Shown piece by piece: positions 57,865 to 64,000 of a stretch of DNA of 64,000 bases. The DNA is from Aulostomus chinensis (Eukaryota > Chordata > Actinopteri > Syngnathiformes > Aulostomidae). Below the pieces are notes generated by a model. It was not told the DNA's origin. It was given only the letters and a program-made list of their open reading frames with translations, and did not search any database. Position 1 is the stretch's first letter. Each line of letters opens with the position of its first letter. The position numbers were made by a program, and so were the translations under genes. The DNA lies in assembly GCA_037954235.1 (NCBI GenBank), contig JBBMOA010000007.1, positions 30,617,332-30,681,331 of the forward strand, in the 5' to 3' direction.

Positions 57865-58160
57865 CCCCCCAGCACCCCAACAACCCAGTCTTGACCCCCC
57901 CCCCAGCACCCCAGCAACCCAGTCCTGACCCCCCCCAGCACCCCAGCAACCCAGTCCTGACCCCCCCAGCACCCCAGCAACCCAGTCCTGACCCCCCCAG
58001 CACCCCAGCAACCCAGTCCTGACCCCCCCAAGCATCCCAACAACCCAGTCCTGACCCCCCCAAGCACCCCAACAACCCAGTCCTGACCCCCCCAGCACCC
58101 CAGCAACCCTGTCCTGACCCCCCCCAAGCATCCCAACAACCCAGTCCTGCCCCCCCCCCC
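57865..58160. repeat. ~27-31-bp C-run minisatellite (CCCCCCAGCACCCCAGCAACC)
   Basis: About ten units, each with a C6-C9 run, a CACCCC run and AGTCCTGA. The minus strand therefore has regularly spaced G-runs. Small minus-strand frames (GCWGAGG-type) are by-products. Confidence 0.93.
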
Positions 58161-58540
58161 CCATCCAGGTTTATTTGCAGGACGCTGGTTTGTTTATCTT
58201 GTTGAATTTTCTCTGCAACCTAAAATGTAGGTTGGTCGAAACAATCGAAAGTTTAAGCGTCAAAAACACTTCGAGCTCCAACGAGCTGAAGGACGGCACG
58301 GAGCCACAAGAACCTGGAACAGAGAGAAGAGGGAAACCTTCCTGAGGCCTCGTTGCTGTCAGGTTCAGGTTTCTGGGGTTTCCTGCGGCTCGAATTAACA
58401 AAGCAGAACCAAATTATTGCTGAGTGTAAATGTTGGAGTCCAGTCAGGTTCATTAGTGAGGCACCAAACCCCAACCAAAGTTCTGTCCAGACTCTGTCCA
58501 AGTAGAGCAGGTCCAGGATCAGTGGGGATGGAGAGAGAGC
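58161..58540. other. Spacer between two minisatellites, no feature recognised
   Basis: Unique-looking sequence, no gene or mobile element recognised. Confidence 0.4.
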
Positions 58541-61490
58541 AGGAGAGCAGGACAGAGACAAAGACAGAGAATGGAGGAAGACAGAGAGACAGAAGGAAAG
58601 AGAGGGACAGAGATAAAGAGAGAGAAAGGAGGAGAGACTGATGGACAGAGACAAAGACAGAGAATGGAGGAAGACAGAGAGACAGAAGGAAAGAGAGGGA
58701 CAGAGAGAAAGAGAGAGAGAGAAAGGAGGAGAGACTGATGGACAGAGACAAAGACAGAGAATGGAGGAAGACAGAGAGACAGAAGGAAAGAGAGGGACAG
58801 AGATAAAGAGGGAGAGAAAGGAGGAGAGACTGATGGACAGAGACAAAGACAGAGAATGGAGGAAGACAGAGAGACAGAAGGAAAGAGAGGGACAGAGATA
58901 AAGAGAGAGAAAGGAGGAGAGACTGATGGACAGAGACAAAGACAGAGAATGGAGGAAGACAGAGAGACAGAAGGAAAGAGAGGGACAGAGATAAAGAGAG
59001 AGAGAAAGGAGGAGAGACTGATGGACAGAGACAAAGACAGAGAATGGAGGAAGACAGAGAGACAGAAGGAAAGAGAGGGACAGAGATAAAGAGAGAGAGA
59101 AAGGAGGAGAGACTGATGGACAGAGACAAAGACAGAGAATGGAGGAAGACAGAGAGACAGAAGGAAAGAGAGGGACAGAGATCAAGAGAGAGAAAGGAGG
59201 AGAGACTGATGGACAGAGACAAAGACAGAGAATGGAGGAAGACAGAGAGACAGAAGGAAAGAGAGGGACAGAGAGAAAGAGAGAGAGAAAGGAGGAGAGA
59301 CTGATGGACAGAGACAAAGACAGAGAATGGAGGAAGACAGAGAGACAGAAGGAAAGAGAGGGACAGAGATAAAGAGGGAGAGAAAGGAGGAGAGACTGAT
59401 GGACAGAGACAAAGACAGAGAATGGAGGAAGACAGAGAGACAGAAGGAAAGAGAGGGACAGAGATAAAGAGAGAGAGAAAGGAGGAGAGACTGATGGACA
59501 GAGACAAAGACAGAGAATGGAGGAAGACAGAGAGACAGAAGGAAAGAGGGACAGAGATAAAGAGAGAGAGAAAGGAGGAGAGACTGATGGACAGAGACAA
59601 AGACAGAGAATGGAGGAAGACAGAGAGACAGAAGGAAAGAGAGGGACAGAGATAAAGAGAGAGAGAAAGGAGGAGAGACTGATGGACAGAGACAAAGACA
59701 GAGAATGGAGGAAGACAGAGAGACAGAAGGAAAGAGAGGGACAGAGATAAAGAGAGAGAAAGGAGGAGAGACTGATGGACAGAGACAAAGACAGAGAATG
59801 GAGGAAGACAGAGAGACAGAAGGAAAGAGAGGGACAGAGAGAAAGAGAGAGAGAAAGGAGGAGAGACTGATGGACAGAGACAAAGACAGAGAATGGAGGA
59901 AGACAGAGAGACAGAAGGAAAGAGAGGGACAGAGATAAAGAGGGAGAGAAAGGAGGAGAGACTGATGGACAGAGACAAAGACAGAGAATGGAGGAAGACA
60001 GAGAGACAGAAGGAAAGAGAGGGACAGAGATAAAGAGAGAGAGAAAGGAGGAGAGACTGATGGACAGAGACAAAGACAGAGAATGGAGGAAGACAGAGAG
60101 ACAGAAGGAAAGAGAGGGACAGAGATAAAGAGAGAGAGAAAGGAGGAGAGACTGATGGACAGAGACAAAGACAGAGAATGGAGGAAGACAGAGAGACAGA
60201 AGGAAAGAGAGGGACAGAGATAAAGAGAGAGAAAGGAGGAGAGACTGATGGACAGAGACAAAGACAGAGAATGGAGGAAGACAGAGAGACAGAAGGAAAG
60301 AGAGGGACAGAGATAAAGAGAGAGAGAAAGGAGGAGAGACTGATGGACAGAGACAAACACAGAGAATGGAGGAGGACAGAGAGACAGAAGGAAAGAGAGG
60401 GACAGAGATAAAGAGAGAGAGAAAGGAGGAGAGACTGATGGACAGAGACAAAGACAGAGAATGGAGGAAGACAGAGAGACAGAAGGAAAGAGAGGGACAG
60501 AGATAAAGAGAGAGAGAAAGGAGGAGAGACTGATGGACAGAGACAAAGACAGAGAATGGAGGAAGACAGATAGACAGAAGGAGAGAGAGGGACGGAGATA
60601 AAGAGAGAGAGACAGGAGGAGAGACTGATGGACAGAGACAAACACAGAGAATGGAGGAAGACAGAGAGACAGAAGGAAAGAGAGGGACAGAGATAAAGAG
60701 AGAGAGAAAGGAGGAGAGACTGATGGACAGAGACAAAGACAGAGAATGGAGGAAGACAGAGAGACAGAAGGAAAGAGAGGGACAGAGATAAAGAGAGAGA
60801 GAAAGGAGGAGAGACTGATGGACAGAGACAAACACAGAGAATGGAGGAAGACAGAGAGACAGAAGGAAAGAGAGGGACAGAGATAAAGAGAGAGAGAAAG
60901 GAGGAGAGACTGATGGACAGAGACAAACACAGAGAATGGAGGAAGACAGAGAGACAGAAGGAAAGAGAGGGACAGAGATAAAGAGAGAGAGAAAGGAGGA
61001 GAGACTGATGGACAGAGACAAAGACAGAGAATGGAGGAAGACAGAGAGACAGAAGGAAAGAGAGGGACAGAGATAAAGAGAGAGAGAAAGGAGGAGAGAC
61101 TGATGGACAGAGACAAAGACAGAGAATGGAGGAAGACAGATAGACAGAAGGAGAGAGAGGGACGGAGATAAAGAGAGAGAGACAGGAGGAGAGACTGATG
61201 GACAGAGACAAACACAGAGAATGGAGGAAGACAGAGAGACAGAAGGAAAGAGAGGGACAGAGATAAAGAGAGAGAGAAAGGAGGAGAGACTGATGGACAG
61301 AGACAAACACAGAGAATGGAGGAAGACAGAGAGACAGAAGGAAAGAGAGGGACAGAGATAAAGAGAGAGAGAAAGGAGGAGAGACTGATGGACAGAGACA
61401 AAGACAGAGAATGGAGGAAGACAGATAGACAGAAGGAGAGAGAGGGACGGAGATAAAGAGAGAGAGACAGGAGGAGAGACTGATGGACAG
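58541..61490. repeat. ~95-bp purine-rich satellite, ~31 units, with higher-order repeats
   Basis: Units of 92-96 bp contain GACTGATGGACAGAGACAAA, GACAGAGAATGGAGGAAGAC and GAAGGAAAGAGAGGGACAGA. Almost all units are over 95% alike. A marker variant (AGATAGACAGAAGGAGAG... GGGACGGAG) recurs at 60571, 61141 and 61426, that is 570 and 285 bp apart, which is six and three unit lengths. An AAACACAGAG variant marks other units after 60350. Minus-strand frames of 1117, 971 and 739 codons (SLSISLSSFLSL) are by-products of the stop-free unit. Confidence 0.97.
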
Positions 61491-62239
61491 ACGGGGACGT
61501 GAGCAGGTGGAGCTACGGGCGGCAGCTGGAGCCTCTTCAGGTCTGGAGCCTCCTCCAGCAGCACCAGGATCTGGGATGAGGGGAGAAGAAGAGGAGTTAG
61601 TAACACGTCTGAGGACAGGAGGAGGAGAGAGAAGCCCAGTCAGGGATTCTGGTTCAGTTCAAGGTCTTAAATGCTTCTGACACCATAGGGGTTGATACAA
61701 TCAGAGGGAACCGATGAGTGAGATCCGAATGTGGGCCCTAAACGTGCTGGTGTTTCCTGTCCGGACCCGGAGCCCAGAGGAGGTCCAGGTTCATCCAGAG
61801 ATGTAGCATCTACTACTCGTGGTTGCTCCTGGAGGCCGTTCGGTCCTGAGCTCATCAGGTGTTCACCAGCAGGTCCGAGCAGTGGTGTGGTTGGTGGAGG
61901 AGGAGGTCACATGGTCAGCAGCAGCAGCGTCTCTATGTTCCTGGGTCCCTGAGACAGGAACACGGCTGGTTGTGGGTTTTTATTGTTTCCTCGACACTAA
62001 CAGGGATCTCCTGACGGCTCGATCATTCAGAACCAGACGATTCCAACAGCGGGTTCACTGGAGTACCTCTGGGCTGGACCACCTTGTGGCTGGGACCACC
62101 TCTGGGCTGGAGCACATCTGGGCTGGAGCCAGCCGGAGTCCAGGAACGAAGCACAAACATTGTTGTCATTGAGTTTGAGAAATGAATGTGAGTGAAACTC
62201 TGGATAAACGTCTTTTCTACTAATATGAATGTTCTGCGA
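61491..62239. other. Spacer with short CTGGGCTGGA repeats, no gene seen
   Basis: Short imperfect repeats (CTCTGGGCTGGACCACC, TCTGGGCTGGAGCAC) lie at about 62065-62125. Nothing else was recognised. Confidence 0.45.
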
Positions 62240-62740
62240 GACTCAGCCGACCCCGCCCTCCTGCGCCGCACGTCACGTTTCAGAAGGGAGATCAGGGTGA
62301 GTAAACGAGCGCACCCTCAGGGATAGGAACGGCTCGGTTACCTCCGGTAACGGTGCTCCTTACTGATTTACTACGCACGCGGCACTGGCACCAAACACCG
62401 TAAGACGGCGGAGGTCCACATCTGTCCAAGCTCACGGAAACCGGTGCGGCTGTGAGGCGAGAAGCTCGGCCCGGGTCAGTTTCTTGTATAGCTTAGCCAC
62501 CTAGCTGCTAGCTAGCTAGCAGCCTTGTTGTCAGCTGGCTGCTGGGAGTCAGCAGCATCGGAGGAGACGGTGAGCCGCCGGGCAGCCCAGCGGGCCTGCC
62601 ACCAGTGATGAGCGGGGAAACCAAGAAACAAAGCCGGGTAACCTGCGGGATGCGCTAGCGGGGGGAGCTGCTTAGCATCGGGCCTGATTAGCAGCCATCA
62701 GATCTTCCTCCTCCCTGCTGCTCCCGGAGTCTCTCCTTCC
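62240..62740 (+). promoter_or_regulatory. CpG island, promoter and 5' UTR of the Myb/SANT-like gene
   Basis: Dense CpG from about 62250 to 62660, including a CGCACGTCACG motif of CRE/E-box kind at 62265-62277. A GCTAGCTAGCTAGC run lies at 62504-62519 just before GC-rich 5' UTR sequence. Directly upstream of the ATG at 62741. Confidence 0.6.
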
Positions 62741-64000
62741 ATGATCACCATGGAGTCAGCCCTCAACCCGCTGCCGCACTTCCCGGAAAACTCCTACAAA
62801 AGTAAGTAAAAGTAGTTTTCCTGTCAACTCCAACACAGGTGAGCGCTCAACCTGCCAGGGCGGCTCACTGTTGACCTTTGACCCCTAGTGACCGAGGAGG
62901 ACGTGAAGAGGCTGATTGAGTTTCGGGCGTCCAACGAGGCTCTGTTCACGGGGAAGAGGAACTCGGCCAAGATAGCGTGGAGGTAGGGTCCAGGCCTCTG
63001 GTGCAGGTGGACCGGGTCCAGGACTGAGCCCTCAGCAGGTCCTCCTCTGGCCTGCTGAACTTCCATACACACGTTCCCAGCGAGTGTTCATGTTTTGTAT
63101 GCAGGTCAAACTGTCTCAGAAGTGAACACCTGATCTCATGTGTCAGTGAACATTCGTGTTGTCTGAAGCACAGCGATGGCGCGAGGATGTCCCGAGTTGC
63201 GTTTGTGGCAGCTGACGTGTCACTCGTCTGTGTCCTCAGCACCATCCTGAAAGGTCTGGGCCTGGAGGGGAAGCTGACAGCTGAGCAGATCGCTAAGAAG
63301 TGGGACAACCTGCGGACAAAGTACAAGGTAACGTGCAGCCGGTGGGCTGGACCACATGGGTCCAGATCGGGAAGTTCTGGGTCACTGCACTGAACCAGCG
63401 GCCATAGCTGTCGGGTCCTAAAGCTCTTTGCCAGTCCTGCTTTTGTCATCATGAACCTTCTCCTTGGTTGTGTTTGTACAGTTTTTTGTCTTTTCCAGGA
63501 CCTGAAGCAGCCCTACCAGGGGCAGGACCACATTGGGGGCGTGGCTGAATCATGGCCCTGGTTCCACATCATGGATGAAGCCATGCAGGGTCGACTCTAC
63601 AACAGCAATCTGGTGCTGAGTCCCGACAACGTCTGCACTCCCGGGCACCGTGGCAACGGCCAGCCCAATCAGAACCAGGAGAACACCGACATCTTGGAGT
63701 TCCTCATCAAAACGGAGATGGAGGACACGGTGGCAGCCGAGAGCGCCGAGGACGATGGGACAGCTCATGTGGAAGCTCCGCCTGCTGAGGGCGTCCCGAT
63801 GGGCTGGAGGAGGATGAGCGAGTGCTCTTATAAAAGTAGGCAGCACCGGACGGCGGTGCAGGATGGTGCACATTGACCGCAACCGCTTCTCAATCCTGTT
63901 CTCCTCGTTAACAGTGACAGAACCGGAGACGGAGAGGATGATCAAACTGCGAGCGGCCAACGAGGCGCTCTTCACGGGCCGGAAACACTCGGCCAAGCCG
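62741..64000 (+). CDS. Tandem Myb/SANT-like domain protein, 5' part (truncated by window end)
   Basis: Exons 62741-62801, 62889-62982, 63240-63327, 63499-63835 and 63915 to the window end; phases join, giving 222 aa so far. The ATG at 62750 has a better context (ACCATGG) than 62741. Residues 21 to about 95 read MTEEDVKRLIEFRASNEALF, then GKRNSAKIAW, ILKGLGLEGKLTAEQIAKKW and NLRTKYKDLKQP, a three-helix Myb/SANT-like pattern with spaced Trp and Lys. An acidic linker ends DILEFLIKTEMEDTV. A second module begins MTEPETERMIKLRAANEALF, with the same phase-1 entry after a TAC/TAT-AAA-A exon end (SYK). Likely a nuclear DNA-binding protein. I do not recognise the specific gene. Confidence 0.75.

Noticed and set aside
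57617..58164. Gly/Cys/Trp-rich minus-strand ORFs of 102-152 codons
   Set aside because: All three frames of the C-run minisatellite are open; no conserved domain.
58253..61606. Minus-strand ORFs of 1117, 971 and 739 codons
   Set aside because: Three frames of the same 95-bp satellite are open at once; Ser/Leu-rich repeats with no start context or domain.

Overview
The window is from a teleost fish nuclear genome. Small coding exons sit in intron-exon genes with canonical GT/AG borders, CpG-rich promoters are separated by AT-rich introns, dinucleotide repeats and minisatellites are abundant, and the interspersed repeats (an L2/CR1-type retroposon tail, a hAT MITE, an 'AAGTAAAAGTACT' family) are of fish type. 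All exon boundaries below were placed by hand from splice signals, reading-frame phase and remembered family sequences; no alignment was run.

Layout. (1) 0-3.2 kb: a retroposon fragment and a 1.5 kb 11-bp minisatellite. (2) 3.2-31.9 kb, plus strand: phf21a, the BHC80 subunit of the LSD1-CoREST complex. A CpG-rich 5' region lies at 3.2-5.0 kb, 16 constitutive coding exons run from 10.6 to 24.9 kb, and a possible very long 3' UTR ends near 31.89 kb. A 23-nt microexon has the same entry and exit phases as the following AT-hook exon, so the two can only be used as alternatives. (3) 32.3-33.4 kb: a retroposon whose tail has expanded to about 650 bp. (4) 33.6-42.7 kb, plus strand: prdm11, made of a short N-terminal zinc knuckle and PR/SET domain followed by a 2.2 kb terminal exon that encodes a degenerate hAT-transposase-like region. 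The intron before that exon holds an antisense LINE interrupted by a TIR element. (5) 47.4-49.9 kb, plus strand: a three-exon CD59-like GPI-anchored Ly6/uPAR gene. (6) 55.5-50.9 kb, minus strand: a five-exon Kir6-family inward-rectifier potassium channel gene, convergent with the CD59-like gene; one intron carries a 2.4 kb 21-bp minisatellite. (7) 56.5-61.5 kb: a 5'-truncated LINE with a 16-bp target duplication, a G/C-run array, and a 2.9 kb, about 95-bp satellite with higher-order structure. (8) 62.2-64.0 kb, plus strand: a CpG promoter and the first exons of a gene with at least two tandem Myb/SANT-like modules, cut by the window end.

The genes do not form one pathway. Two act on chromatin: PHF21A reads unmethylated H3K4 in the LSD1 complex, and PRDM11 is a PR-domain factor. 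PHF21A, PRDM11, CD59 and KCNJ11 all lie on human 11p, so the window is probably a rearranged piece of that conserved synteny block. The most interesting points are the PHF21A mutually exclusive microexon, the PRDM11/hAT fusion, the multi-exon Kir6 gene with its minisatellite, and the nested mobile elements with intact target duplications. No prokaryotic-type system, CRISPR array, rRNA or tRNA was recognised.
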